Shown in pieces: positions 9,900-19,160 of a stretch of DNA of 64,000 nt (its first letter is position 1; every line of letters begins with the position of its first letter). This stretch comes from Microbulbifer guangxiensis (GTDB lineage Bacteria > Pseudomonadota > Gammaproteobacteria > Pseudomonadales > Cellvibrionaceae), in NCBI RefSeq assembly GCF_021729075.1, contig NZ_JAJSAQ010000003.1, positions 124,001-188,000 on the forward strand, written 5' to 3'. The notes below the pieces were generated by a model. That model saw only the letters and a program-made list of their open reading frames with translations. It ran no database searches and had not been told where the DNA came from. Both the position numbers and the translations under genes were made by a program.

Positions 9900-11996
9900 A
9901 TGAATAAGCGAATCACTCTCTCTCGAGCGGTACTGGCGACCGCACTGTGCGCGGCGAACACTGCAATCGCTGCTGAAACCGAAGAGCGACTTGAGACCGT
10001 CGAGGTGACGGGAGAACAGGGGGCCAGTTACCTGGCGGACGACATGGATACGGCCACCGGGCTGGGGCTCAGCGTCCTTGAAACACCGCAGTCGGTTTCC
10101 CAGATCAGTCGCGCGCTGATGGACGACTTTGAGATCGACAGCCTGAACGAGGCGCTGGAAACCTCGCCGGGCATCATGGTGGAAAGTGTGGAAACCGACC
10201 GCACCTACTACACCGCCCGCGGTTTCGACGTCACCAACTTTCAGCTGGATGGGGTCGGCGTTCCCGCTACTTATGGCAACAGTAATGGTGAGATCGACAC
10301 TGCCATTTTCGATCGAATCGAGATTGTGCGCGGTGCTGGCGGTCTGATGGCCGGGGCCGGTAACCCCTCCGCCACCATCAACCTGGTGCGCAAGCGCCCC
10401 ACCGATGATTTCAATCTGCAGCTGGGGGCGACCACCGGCTCGTGGGACAGGAAACGACTCGATGCCGATGTTTCCGGCAGTCTGGCCGACAATATACGCG
10501 GGCGCTTCGTGGTCGCCGGTGAAGATCGGGAGTCCTACCTCGACCGTTATGGCATGCAGAAAAATGTTGCCTACGGTGTGGTGGACTGGTCACTGGGCAC
10601 ATCAACCACAGCCACGGCCGGTATCAGCTACCAGGAGAGCAATGCAGATAGCCCGCTATGGGGTGCTCTGCCGATGCACTATACCGACGGGACGCAGACC
10701 GATTACGACGTTTCTGCCAGCACTTCTGCAGAATGGTCTTACTGGAATAATACCGACACCACCGCCTTCGCAGAGCTGGTGCATGGGTTTGCCAACGGCT
10801 GGGAAGTGAAGGCTTACTACACCCACTCCGAGGTGGAGGGCGATAGCGAGCTCTTCTACCAGTACAGTCTGCCCGACTCTGAAACTGACATTGGCCTGAT
10901 CGGCTACGCCAGCGAGTATGGGCTGGAGGAGAGCCGGGACCTGCTAGACCTGCGCCTCTTCGGTAGCTTTCAGTTTGTCGGCCGGGATCACGATGTGGTG
11001 ATCGGCTACAACTGGGCAGAGGGCTCCGTTGAAGACTATTCCCTCTACGACTACACCAATGGGTTTCCCGCAATCGGTGATTTCACCCAGTGGGACGGCG
11101 TAACACCGGCGCGTCCGGTATTTACCGATGGGCTCAGCGGAAGCGACTGGACTGATCGCCAGCAATCTCTCTATGCAGCCACCCGCCTCAGGCTCGCCGA
11201 CAGTCTGTCAGTGATTGCGGGTGCCAGAGTCACGGACTGGAAGAGTGATGGCGAGAGCTACGGAGAGGATCACGGTGCCCGCGCCAGCGGAGAAGTGCTC
11301 CCTTATGCTGGTCTCGTGTACACCATCTCTGATGCTGTTTCTGCCTACGCCAGCCATACCGAAACCTTTATGCCCAACCGGGATATCGGTGCGGACCTGA
11401 AGCGCCTGAAACCGGCCGAGGGATCAAACGACGAGCTCGGGATCAAGGCATCACTGCTGGATGGCAAGCTGGTGGCCTCGGCCGCTGTGTTCCGTGCCGG
11501 TCACCTGAATGTATCGGAATCTGCCTATTTTGACGCCGACCTCGGCGTAACCATCTACGAGGGGCGCGACTACGAGAGCCAGGGCTATGAAGTCGAGCTC
11601 GTGGGCCAGTTGAGTGAGGGCCTTCAGGCGAGCCTGGGTTATACAGAACTGGAAATCGAGGACAGTGACGGCAATGAGGCCCGTAACTTTATCCCCAAGC
11701 GGGTGTTGCGTGCCTACGCCAATTACCAGGTGCCCACAATGCCACGGCTGAAAGTGGGTGCCGGTGTGAACTGGCAGGATGACATTGAGCGCATTACGGC
11801 TTACGGCGTTACCGTTCGTCAGCAGAGCTACGCCAATGTCAGTGCCTTCGCCAGCTATGCGGTAAACGACAATCTCAGCCTTGCCCTGAATGTGGCGAAC
11901 CTGACCGATGAGAAATACATCAACAGTCTCTACTGGGATCAGGCCTTCTACGGTGCGCCCCGTAACTTCAGCGCCTCCGTCAACTGGCGATACTGA
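9900..11996 (+). CDS. TonB-dependent siderophore receptor
   Basis: A 698-residue outer-membrane receptor. A signal peptide of about 25 residues (ending A-I-A-A) is followed by a TonB box (L-E-T-V-E-V-T-G, 31-38), a plug domain (about 60-165, with the T-P-Q-S-V-S, R-G-F and G-A-G-N-P-S motifs typical of ferric-siderophore receptors), and a long barrel ending in an aromatic terminal strand (S-A-S-V-N-W-R-Y). The pattern best fits the FhuE/FpvA/FoxA hydroxamate-type group; the exact siderophore cannot be read. No N-terminal signalling domain is present, so it is not a sigma-factor transducer. A Fur-type dyad precedes it and a PepSY protein follows. Confidence 0.95.
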   Translation: MNKRITLSRAVLATALCAANTAIAAETEERLETVEVTGEQGASYLADDMDTATGLGLSVLETPQSVSQISRALMDDFEIDSLNEALETSPGIMVESVETDRTYYTARGFDVTNFQLDGVGVPATYGNSNGEIDTAIFDRIEIVRGAGGLMAGAGNPSATINLVRKRPTDDFNLQLGATTGSWDRKRLDADVSGSLADNIRGRFVVAGEDRESYLDRYGMQKNVAYGVVDWSLGTSTTATAGISYQESNADSPLWGALPMHYTDGTQTDYDVSASTSAEWSYWNNTDTTAFAELVHGFANGWEVKAYYTHSEVEGDSELFYQYSLPDSETDIGLIGYASEYGLEESRDLLDLRLFGSFQFVGRDHDVVIGYNWAEGSVEDYSLYDYTNGFPAIGDFTQWDGVTPARPVFTDGLSGSDWTDRQQSLYAATRLRLADSLSVIAGARVTDWKSDGESYGEDHGARASGEVLPYAGLVYTISDAVSAYASHTETFMPNRDIGADLKRLKPAEGSNDELGIKASLLDGKLVASAAVFRAGHLNVSESAYFDADLGVTIYEGRDYESQGYEVELVGQLSEGLQASLGYTELEIEDSDGNEARNFIPKRVLRAYANYQVPTMPRLKVGAGVNWQDDIERITAYGVTVRQQSYANVSAFASYAVNDNLSLALNVANLTDEKYINSLYWDQAFYGAPRNFSASVNWRY

Positions 11997-12031
11997 TGCA
12001 AACCGTTTACAGCGTTTGTTGAATCAGCATC

Positions 12032-12063
12032 GGAGTGGCGGCATGTCCGCCGCTCCCTTTTTT
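12032..12063 (+). terminator. Terminator between the receptor and PepSY genes
   Basis: GGAGTGGCGG (12032-12041) pairs with CCGCCGCTCC (12047-12056), one wobble pair in ten, and is followed by C and six T residues. It should reduce transcription from the receptor into the PepSY gene 22 nt later, giving differential expression unless that gene has its own promoter. Confidence 0.8.
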
Positions 12064-12084
12064 GTTTGGCGGGACTGAAGAAGC

Positions 12085-13209
12085 ATGAATAAAACCCTGT
12101 TCCGGCTGCACAGCTGGATGGCTCTGGTAGCGTTCGTACCTCTGCTGGTGATCTGTGTTACCGGCAGCATTCTGGTGTTCAAGCATGAGATCGATGCTCT
12201 GCTGATTGAAGACAAAGTGAGGGTAGATTCCGGTGATCGGGCACGTCTGAGTCTCGACACGCTGGCGGCGTCGGTGAACAGCAGTTTCCCCAGCTATGAA
12301 ATCGTGGGCTGGGCGCTGTTCCAGGATAAGGCGCGTGCCGATCTGGTCTACACCATGGAGCATGGGACGGACGAGTGGACCTACGCCCTGATCAACCAGT
12401 ACACCGGTGAGCCGCTGCGGCCGCCCATGGGCCTGACTCATCACCTGACGGACTGGCTACTGGACCTGCATTACACCCTGCTGCTTGGGGACTGGGGCAT
12501 GCTGGTCTCGAGCGTGTTCTCGATTCTGTTGTGCCTGCTGGGCATTTCAGGATTGATTCTCTACCGCAAGTTCTGGAAGAACTTCTTTACCTTGCGCTGG
12601 AACGCGCGGCTGATGGTCTATTTCTCTGACCTGCACAAACTGGTCGGGACCCTGGGCGCCCCGGTACTGCTGATCCTGGGTTTTACCGGAGCCTGGTGGA
12701 ATATCACCCATTTTGCCCATGAAATGGAAGAGCATGCCGCAGGAGCAGAACATTACAAAATGGCGGGTCGCCTTTATAACGATGACCTCTCCCTGCAGGG
12801 ATTGATGGAGGATGCCAGCCGACAAATCGACAACTTCGAGACCACCTATATCTCCTTTCCCTGGGAGCCAGGGGCCAATCTCATTTTCTGGGGAGATGTA
12901 CATGCGGACAACCCGTTACTCAGCCAATACGCGAGTAATGTCACTTACGGTGCCCAGAGCGGGGAACACCTGCTGAGTTACGACATCCGCGAAGCGACGT
13001 TGGGGGCCAGGGTAGTCGACAGTTACCGACGCCTGCACTTCGGTGACTTTGCCGGTGTCTGGAGCCGGGTGCTGTGGTGTGTGCTGGGGCTCAGTCCTCT
13101 GATTCTCTCGGTTACCGGGATTACCCTCTGGTACAGGCGCCGCGAGAAGCGCCGCCATGCGCGAAAGAAGCGGCGTCTGGCGAGGCAGGTAGTTGCGGTA
13201 CCGGGCTAA
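12085..13209 (+). CDS. PepSY-associated TM protein (iron-regulated membrane protein, PiuB-like)
   Basis: A 374-residue inner-membrane protein. Hydrophobic helices lie near residues 10-33, 135-155, 190-210 and 325-345, with PepSY-like periplasmic segments between, and the tail is strongly basic (R-R-R-E-K-R-R-H-A-R-K-K-R-R). The family is regularly found behind ferric-siderophore receptors and is thought to reduce or release siderophore iron in the periplasm using haem bound by membrane histidines (for example S-D-L-H-K-L-V-G near residue 185). Here it follows the receptor, separated by an attenuator-like terminator. Confidence 0.92.
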   Translation: MNKTLFRLHSWMALVAFVPLLVICVTGSILVFKHEIDALLIEDKVRVDSGDRARLSLDTLAASVNSSFPSYEIVGWALFQDKARADLVYTMEHGTDEWTYALINQYTGEPLRPPMGLTHHLTDWLLDLHYTLLLGDWGMLVSSVFSILLCLLGISGLILYRKFWKNFFTLRWNARLMVYFSDLHKLVGTLGAPVLLILGFTGAWWNITHFAHEMEEHAAGAEHYKMAGRLYNDDLSLQGLMEDASRQIDNFETTYISFPWEPGANLIFWGDVHADNPLLSQYASNVTYGAQSGEHLLSYDIREATLGARVVDSYRRLHFGDFAGVWSRVLWCVLGLSPLILSVTGITLWYRRREKRRHARKKRRLARQVVAVPG

Positions 13210-13262
13210 CCGATCACCGCATCGGAACAGCGGAATATGCCGGCGCAGTTATTCGGGCCGGG

Positions 13263-13865
13263 TCAGTCGCGCAGAACCGTATCGCGGAAGGCCGGACGCT
13301 GCTCCAGGCGTTCGGTAACTTCCGCCAGTTTCCCATGGCTGCTGCGCCAGTCGATCTCGGGGTGCCGGAAGTCCAGGTAGCCGAGGGCAGCAGCGAGATT
13401 GATCTGGGCGATGGACAACTCTCCGGGCAGGATATCGATGTGCTGCTCCAGATAGTCAAGCGTGCGGCGGGTAGCATCCTGGTAGCGCTGCCACCAGAAC
13501 TCCGAGCGCAGCCCGTCGTGCTCGCGGCTCTTCTCAATGCGTAGCAACACCAGCGTATCGATCAGGCCCGAGCAGACCGAGTAGAGCGTCTGCAGTTGCC
13601 AGCTCTGATGCAGTGGTGCCGTCAGTCCCCCATTCCCCAGCTCCCGGTCCAGGTAGGCGCAGATGACTTCGCTATCCATGACGGCCTGGCCATCATCAGT
13701 GACCAGGCAGGGCACTTTCCCCAGCGGGTTGGCGGTGAGAAATGCACTGTCATTGGTGAACGGGTGCGACTCCTTCTCCTGTACCCGGGGCAGCAGGCCA
13801 TGTTCGCGCAGCACGATACGGGCGGTGCGCGCATAGGGAGAGGAGTGGGTGAGGTAAAGTTTCAT
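13263..13865 (-). CDS. Glutathione S-transferase family protein
   Basis: A 200-residue protein with an N-terminal thioredoxin-like domain (M-K-L-Y-L-T-H-S-S-P-Y-A-R-T) in which S9 or S10 is the likely catalytic residue, the cis-Pro/glutathione loop G-K-V-P-C-L and the D-S-E-V-I-C-A-Y-L motif, then an all-helical C-terminal domain. It is full length for bacterial GSTs. The substrate is unknown. Confidence 0.93.
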   Translation of the reverse strand: MKLYLTHSSPYARTARIVLREHGLLPRVQEKESHPFTNDSAFLTANPLGKVPCLVTDDGQAVMDSEVICAYLDRELGNGGLTAPLHQSWQLQTLYSVCSGLIDTLVLLRIEKSREHDGLRSEFWWQRYQDATRRTLDYLEQHIDILPGELSIAQINLAAALGYLDFRHPEIDWRSSHGKLAEVTERLEQRPAFRDTVLRD

Positions 13866-13936
13866 GGCGCCCTGCCGCGGTCAGTGTGAATTTCAGCAGT
13901 CTGCGGGAGGGCGCCAGAACTGTCCAGCTCGCGCAG

Positions 13937-14194
13937 TCAGTGCAGCGGCGGCTGGTGACTATTGGAAATCCGGTGATAGAGGCGATCTTTCAGGTGCGCT
14001 CGCTGGATCTTCAGGGAGTTAAAGTGATTGTCATCGGTGGCCACACCGCGCTCTTCCAGCCCGCGAATCTGTTTGTCCAGTTTGTGGTAGGTTTCGCTCT
14101 CCGTCTTGAACTTCATGTCTTCCCGGTTGAGGCGCTGGATGGTGTCGGAGTATTCGGGGAAGTCATTCTCAAGGGAGTGGGAAGGAATTGGCAT
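13937..14194 (-). CDS. YdcH-family (DUF465) small coiled-coil protein
   Basis: An 85-residue charged helical protein with the YdcH/DUF465 pattern: H-S-L-E-N-D-F-P-E-Y near the start, then F-x-x-E-x-x-x-Y-H-x-L-D-x-x-I-R-G-L-E, and L-K-I-Q-R-A-H-L-K-D-R-L-Y at the end. Function is unknown in the family; short antiparallel coiled coils are expected. ATG 14194 gives the usual length; the longer frame to 14308 adds unrelated sequence. Confidence 0.9.
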   Translation of the reverse strand: MPIPSHSLENDFPEYSDTIQRLNREDMKFKTESETYHKLDKQIRGLEERGVATDDNHFNSLKIQRAHLKDRLYHRISNSHQPPLH

Positions 14195-14500
14195 GGCAAG
14201 CTCCTGTAAAATTTTTGAACGGCCACAATGACAGTGTAGCCGCAGTGTTGAATTTGGCGCACGCAGGTGAGTGTTGCCTGTGGTTGTACCTGTACTGCTG
14301 GATGGCAAAAATAACTATCGGGCTTAACGGAGTTGTTTTTTATAGCTTGTCCTGTGTGCCCTGTGATCCAGCCGGCAGTAGTGCCAGTAAGCACTGGCTT
14401 ACGAGCTGCGCCTCTCGGTGTCCCGCCTCTCACAGCTATTGCACGGGGTGGTCGGGACGTGCATCACTATAGTCAAAGGAGCGGGAAGGGGAGTGGTAGG
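14195..14500. other. Non-coding divergent spacer
   Basis: These 306 bases separate the leftward YdcH-family gene from the rightward cupin gene. I see no gene and no clear terminator; promoters for both neighbours must lie here, but no strong -35/-10 pair stood out. Confidence 0.6.
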
Positions 14501-15157
14501 ATGAATCTGAACGCCGATTTCGAACGCCGGGTGGTGGTTTGCCCGGCCGATTATGAGTGGCGCCCGTCACCAGTAGCCGGCGTCGAGCGAATGATGCTCG
14601 ACCGTATCGGTGACGAGGTGGCGCGGGCGACTTCGCTTGTGCGCTATGCGCCCAACAGCACCTTCCCCGAGCATACCCACGGCGGTGGTGAGGAGATCCT
14701 GGTGCTCGAGGGGGCGTTCGGGGACGAATATGGGACCTATCCAGTAGGTACCTATATCCGTAATCCCATCGGTTCCAGCCACAGTCCGAGGGTCGGCCCG
14801 GAGGGCTGTACCATCTTCGTCAAACTGCACCAGCACAGTGAAAAGGAAAAGGTGCGCACGGTGATCGATACGCGCTCGGCACCGTGGCAGCCGGGCCTGG
14901 TGCCGGGGCTCTCGGTGCTGGGCCTGCACGAACTGGAGGGGGAGCGGGTGGCGTTGGTGCGCTGGGCGCCCTACACGCAGTTCCAGCAGCACATGCACCT
15001 GGGCGGCGAGGAGATCCTGGTGCTCGAGGGAACCTTCCTCGACGAGCACGGCGAGTATCCCCAGGGCAGCTGGATCCGCAGCCCCCACCTCAGTGAGCAC
15101 ACGCCATTTACCCGGGGCGAGGGTGCACTGATTTATGTGAAAACCGGCCACCTGTGA
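14501..15157 (+). CDS. Double-cupin ChrR-like protein
   Basis: A 218-residue protein built of two cupin repeats. Each has the same metal-binding block, E-H-T-H-G-G-G-E-E-I-L-V-L-E-G (near 53-67) and Q-H-M-H-L-G-G-E-E-I-L-V-L-E-G (near 164-178), with D-E-x-G-x-Y-P after it. This is the ChrR-type cupin, which in anti-sigma factors binds zinc and senses singlet oxygen or organic peroxide. No zinc-binding anti-sigma domain is fused and no ECF sigma gene is adjacent, so it is more likely a stand-alone enzyme or sensor. ATG 14501 is chosen because the longer frame to 14333 carries no conserved sequence. Confidence 0.9.
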   Translation: MNLNADFERRVVVCPADYEWRPSPVAGVERMMLDRIGDEVARATSLVRYAPNSTFPEHTHGGGEEILVLEGAFGDEYGTYPVGTYIRNPIGSSHSPRVGPEGCTIFVKLHQHSEKEKVRTVIDTRSAPWQPGLVPGLSVLGLHELEGERVALVRWAPYTQFQQHMHLGGEEILVLEGTFLDEHGEYPQGSWIRSPHLSEHTPFTRGEGALIYVKTGHL

Positions 15158-15186
15158 AGGGGCCGGTGACTTTCGCCTCTTGCTGT

Positions 15187-15849
15187 TCAGTCCAGCAATG
15201 CCTCTTCCTCCGCGCGGATACGCAGCGGCAGCAGCTCCCCGAAAAAGCACTCCAGGTAGGCGATAACCGCCCGCCTGGCTTCCCGGATACTGAGGTCGTC
15301 GACCCGTCCGAAACGGCCGTAGGCACCCGACCAGACGCCCTCGGCAATGGTCATTGCCACCTGGAAGTGCTCGTCCCAGCGTGAAGTGGCCGGCAATTCG
15401 AAGTCGGTATCGAGCCGGTCAAGCAACAGCAGCCCCAGGCGTCGCCGGTCCTCGAGCAGCAGTTCCCGCACGGCCCAGCCGGGGGCGGGTCCGAAGCGCA
15501 GCTTCATCACCGACTCACTGCCACAGAGCCGTTCCTGCCACAGATCGAGAAAAGCTTCCACGCGCTTCTGCCAGCTCGGATCGGCGGCTGCCGGCAGCGG
15601 ATGGAAGTCTGCCATGGTGTCCAGGTGACGCTGCATCAATGCGGCAAACAACGCCTCGCGGTTGGGGAAAAAATGATACACCGACGCGGCAGGTACGCCG
15701 GCTGCTTCACTCAGATCTGACAGGCTGATCTCACTGGTTTCGCGAAACTGCAGCAATCCGTCGAGGGTATCGAGCAGAGTTTCGAATTTCTCGCGGCCGT
15801 TCTTTCGCTGGGGCTTTCTGGGCAGTGTGGTATATCGCCTTCGGGGCAA
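15187..15849 (-). CDS. TetR-family transcriptional regulator
   Basis: A regulator of about 220 residues. The helix-turn-helix reads I-S-L-S-D-L-S-E-A-A-G-V-P-A-A-S-V-Y-H-F-F-P-N-R-E-A-L, a textbook TetR N-terminal domain, followed by a helical ligand domain. The start is uncertain: the first ATG (16026) would add ~60 unstructured residues unlike the family, while TTG at 15849 or a non-ATG codon close to P-R-K-P-Q-R-K gives a normal length, so 15849 is used. The neighbour upstream and divergent is the di-haem peroxidase-like gene; whether it is a target is unknown. Confidence 0.82.
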   Translation of the reverse strand: MPRRRYTTLPRKPQRKNGREKFETLLDTLDGLLQFRETSEISLSDLSEAAGVPAASVYHFFPNREALFAALMQRHLDTMADFHPLPAAADPSWQKRVEAFLDLWQERLCGSESVMKLRFGPAPGWAVRELLLEDRRRLGLLLLDRLDTDFELPATSRWDEHFQVAMTIAEGVWSGAYGRFGRVDDLSIREARRAVIAYLECFFGELLPLRIRAEEEALLD

Positions 15850-16362
15850 GGGTGGGCTTGGGTCTGTCAACGCTCGGCAACTCTCTCGTTTGGCCCGATC
15901 ACTTGGTGGCCGGGCCGTGGCACTTTCAACCTTGTTGTTATCACCTGAGCCTGACCTGCGATGGGTCGGCCTTATTTTGTCTTTTGGTGACGCGAGAATT
16001 ATCTGGCACTGTGACCATACCCGCAACCGGTGAACACCTGCGGCGTGAGCTGCATCAAAAAAACATGATATTTACCAGTATGAATTCGAAACATTTTGGA
16101 TATTCGGGCAGTTGTCATGGTGAATTGCCGCAGCGTTTAACCCTTTTTTTTCAGGGGAAATTATTGGCGGAACATTCACGGTCAATATGTGAACAGGTTC
16201 TAACCTTGTTCCTGCAATGGCGACGGGATCTGCGGCAGGTAAGCCGGGCCCCTGTTGAATTGCTGCTTTGGGTTTTCATTAGGGTAATTTCGCCGCGGTT
16301 TCCTGGGGAACGATGGCTGTGAAGTCGCGCGAAGAGGTAACAGAATGTACAGGAGGTACAGC
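15850..16362. other. AT-richer non-coding spacer before the di-haem protein
   Basis: About 500 bases between the divergent TetR and di-haem protein genes, lower in GC than their surroundings and with several A/T runs (for example CATCAAAAAAACATG near 16052 and eight T residues near 16145). No gene is supported. Regulatory sites for both neighbours are expected; no named operator was recognised. Confidence 0.55.
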
Positions 16363-18057
16363 GTGGTGAGCTCTCATGGGGATGGAGGGCCACAGCGCCT
16401 TTCCAGAGGTTGGGTTTTCGGTGGAATCATTTCCCTGGCCTTATTTGGCCAGAGCGCCCTGGCGCAGGATGGGCGGGATCACGCGCTCAAGCTGTTGGGC
16501 AAACATGTATTTTTTGACACGAGTCTCTCCAGTTCAGGAGAGATGGGGTGCGTGACCTGTCATGAACCCTCGGCCGGGGGAACCCATGGCGATTCCCTGG
16601 TCAACCAGGGTCAGGTCGGTGTTACCAGTGCCGGTTTCAGTTTTGTCGGCAGGAGAAAGCCACAGACCAATGCCTACGCCAGCTTCAATGACCCTTTTTT
16701 ACCCTGTAACCGGGGCGGGCCCAGCGCACCTCCGGGAGTCGAGCGCTATTGCGGTGGCAACTTCTGGGATGGGCGGGCACTGGGACGGCCTTTCATAGAG
16801 GGCGAGTTCGCCGCTGGCATTCAATCAACACCGCACATCGGCGAGGAAATTTTCCACGATATTACCAGCCCCCGTGCCCTTCGCTACGCCCGCTACATCA
16901 GCGCGATCTCCGACCAGGCAATGAATCCGATTCCCAACGTGGTGGAGCAGAATATGCCGCGGGACCAGGTCTGTCTGGCCGTGGCCCGTTCCAACTATGC
17001 ATGGCTTTATGAGCTGGCCTGGGGGGTTGAACCGAACTGCAGCACGGCTATTGCCACAGGCGAAGAACGTCATCTCGATATCACCTTCAAACGGTCGATG
17101 CTGGCTGTCGGTGCTTATCAGCACTCCAGGGACATCAACTCATTTACCTCGAAACGGGATTTTGCGCTGCGGGCGGAGCTTGCCTGTATCGATAATGAAT
17201 TCAGGGACTACAAAGACCCGCAAGTCTGCAAGATGGTCCGCGATTTGCAGAAAACCAATCCGGAGAAACAGTACGGAAAGTTTCCCTTGGTACTGTTCAC
17301 CGATGAAGAGAATCTTGGTCATGATCTCTTCTATAACGTGAATTTTGCCGGTATTACGACGCCTAATCCCAGGAATCTTGCGGTCACGAACTGTGCTTTC
17401 TGCCATAGCGATGACCCTGCCAATGACGATGGATCGGAGCTGTTACAGACATATTCGGATCAGGCCTACCACAACATTGGTGTGCCTCCCAATCCGGAGC
17501 TCATCGCCGCGAGCGGGGACCCGGGCGACCTGGGCCTGATAGAGACTACGGGGTTGCATCGGCCGGGATTTACGCGCTCGCAGACTCTCCGCAACGTGTT
17601 CAAAAAGCCCAGCGAGGACTTCGTAAAAGCCTATATGCATAACGGTTTTTTCAAGAGCCTGGAGTCGGTGGTGCATTTCTACAACACAAGAGACGTCAAA
17701 GACGTGTGTGAAGATATCCTGCCCGCCGGAACTGTCATTACTGAGGCTGTTGCCCTGGCCAACGACTGCTGGCCGGCACCGGAGTTTCCTGCCTTCAAGA
17801 CGCCCGGGATTCTGGCGGGGGATCTGAATATGTCGCCGGAGGAAGAGGCCGCACTGGTGGCCTTCATGAAAACTCTGGACGACATGCACACCGCACAGCC
17901 GCCGAGACTCCTGCGGAGAGGTGCTACCGATCCTGTGGTAACAGGTCTGAGTTCAGGTCAGATTTCTGTCTGCGAGGGTGAGGGTTCCGGGAAGTGTAAG
18001 AACCTAACGGATGTGATCAGGGAGCTTGGTGAGGATAGCTGGTTGAGTTCCGAGTGA
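16363..18057 (+). CDS. Di-haem c-type protein, MauG / cytochrome-c-peroxidase superfamily
   Basis: A 564-residue exported protein with two covalent haem sites, C63-V-T-C-H67 and C344-A-F-C-H348. A hydrophobic leader ends A-L-A-Q, so it should be periplasmic. The segment around haem 1 (H-V-F-F-D-T-S-L-S-S-S-G-E-M-G-C) and the late K-T-P-G-I/L-A block are typical of bacterial cytochrome c peroxidase/MauG proteins. It is longer than ordinary peroxidases (~330 residues), with inserts between and after the haems containing extra cysteines. The start is set by a perfect AGGAGG (16351-16356) six nt before GTG 16363; ATG 16345 lies upstream of that site. Substrate unknown: peroxide reduction or oxidative protein/organic modification are both possible. 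Confidence 0.88.
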   Translation: MVSSHGDGGPQRLSRGWVFGGIISLALFGQSALAQDGRDHALKLLGKHVFFDTSLSSSGEMGCVTCHEPSAGGTHGDSLVNQGQVGVTSAGFSFVGRRKPQTNAYASFNDPFLPCNRGGPSAPPGVERYCGGNFWDGRALGRPFIEGEFAAGIQSTPHIGEEIFHDITSPRALRYARYISAISDQAMNPIPNVVEQNMPRDQVCLAVARSNYAWLYELAWGVEPNCSTAIATGEERHLDITFKRSMLAVGAYQHSRDINSFTSKRDFALRAELACIDNEFRDYKDPQVCKMVRDLQKTNPEKQYGKFPLVLFTDEENLGHDLFYNVNFAGITTPNPRNLAVTNCAFCHSDDPANDDGSELLQTYSDQAYHNIGVPPNPELIAASGDPGDLGLIETTGLHRPGFTRSQTLRNVFKKPSEDFVKAYMHNGFFKSLESVVHFYNTRDVKDVCEDILPAGTVITEAVALANDCWPAPEFPAFKTPGILAGDLNMSPEEEAALVAFMKTLDDMHTAQPPRLLRRGATDPVVTGLSSGQISVCEGEGSGKCKNLTDVIRELGEDSWLSSE

Positions 18058-18086
18058 TCAGGGTTTGCTGAGCAGCAAGGAGGGTT

Positions 18087-18109
18087 AAAGGGGGCTATGC
18101 CCCCTTTTT
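18087..18109. terminator. Bidirectional terminator between the di-haem gene and cydB
   Basis: GGGGGC (18090-18095) and GCCCCC (18099-18104) form a stem with a 3-nt loop, with AAA before and five T residues after. It serves the rightward di-haem gene and, less strongly, the leftward cyd operon that converges on it. Confidence 0.88.
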
Positions 18110-18140
18110 CTGTTTCGGTCTTGTGCACCTGCCGGTGCAC

Positions 18141-19160
18141 TCAGTGATACTTCAGTTCCGTTGCCTTGCCCCAGAACACGTAGTAGGAAAAGGCGGTATA
18201 GGCGAGGATCAGCGGCACCACGATCACCGCCCCGACCAGGATGAATTTCAGGGATTCCGGTGCACTGGCCGCTGCCCAGATATCCAGCTCGCCGGGAATG
18301 ATGTCCGGGAAGAAGCTGAAAGCCAGGCCGGAGAAACACAGCAGGAAGATACCTACGGTCAGGAAGAAGGGCACCCGGCAGTGCCGGTCATTTTCCTTCG
18401 GCAGGCGTTTCAGCAGGCGATCGTTTACCACGAAGCCGGCGAAGGTTAGGGTCGGGATCAGCAGCACGAACATCACCAGCGGATAGGTAAACCAGCGATC
18501 GAAAACACCCGGGTTCACCAGCGGGTTGATCAGTGAGACTGCCAGCACCCCGAGCAGGGTCGCCCGTCCCGCCTTCCGGGTCCACTGCACGGCCCGTTTC
18601 TGCAGGTCGGACTCTGTCTTCATCACCAGCCAGGCGGCGCCGATATAGCTGTAGGCCGCGGTAACCCCCAGGGCGCTGAGCAGGGAAAACATCTGTGCCT
18701 GCCAGCCGCTCTCGAATCCCATTACATACTGGCCGAGCATGTAGCCCTGGGAGAGGGTGGTCAGCAGTGATCCTCCCTTGAATACGCGGTCCCAGGTGAG
18801 CTTGTGGTCCACGGCCGCCTTGGCGCGGAAGTCGAAGGCAACTCCGCGCAGGATCAGCCCGATCAGCATGATGGCCACGGGAATATACAGGCTCAGCATG
18901 ATCTGGCTCAGGGCTGCAGGGAAAGCGATGAGCAGAATCCCGATGGCCAGTACCAGCCAGGTCTCATTGGCATCCCAGAAGGGGCCGATGGAGGCGATCA
19001 TGGTGTCGCGCTGGAGTTCATCCTCGTCCTGCATCGGCAGCAGGATGCCGACGCCCAGGTCGTAACCATCCAGTACCGCGTAAATCAGGACTGCCAGGCC
19101 CATGATGCCGATGAAGATCACCGGCAGCCAATCATTGAAGGTCATGGTCTCCGGTGTCAT
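18141..19160 (-). CDS. cydB: Cytochrome bd ubiquinol oxidase subunit II (CIO type)
   Basis: A 339-residue membrane protein with about eight helices. Family signatures are D-G-Y-D-L-G-V-G near residue 31, F-W-D-A-N-E-T-W-L-V near 61 and R-G-V-A-F-D-F-R near 104. It pairs with CydA to oxidise quinol and reduce oxygen to water without pumping protons. Its ATG overlaps the cydA stop (ATGA), so the two are translationally coupled. It is shorter than enterobacterial CydB (~379) and closer to CioB. The next stop is a terminator shared with the opposing gene. Confidence 0.96.
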   Translation of the reverse strand: MTPETMTFNDWLPVIFIGIMGLAVLIYAVLDGYDLGVGILLPMQDEDELQRDTMIASIGPFWDANETWLVLAIGILLIAFPAALSQIMLSLYIPVAIMLIGLILRGVAFDFRAKAAVDHKLTWDRVFKGGSLLTTLSQGYMLGQYVMGFESGWQAQMFSLLSALGVTAAYSYIGAAWLVMKTESDLQKRAVQWTRKAGRATLLGVLAVSLINPLVNPGVFDRWFTYPLVMFVLLIPTLTFAGFVVNDRLLKRLPKENDRHCRVPFFLTVGIFLLCFSGLAFSFFPDIIPGELDIWAAASAPESLKFILVGAVIVVPLILAYTAFSYYVFWGKATELKYH

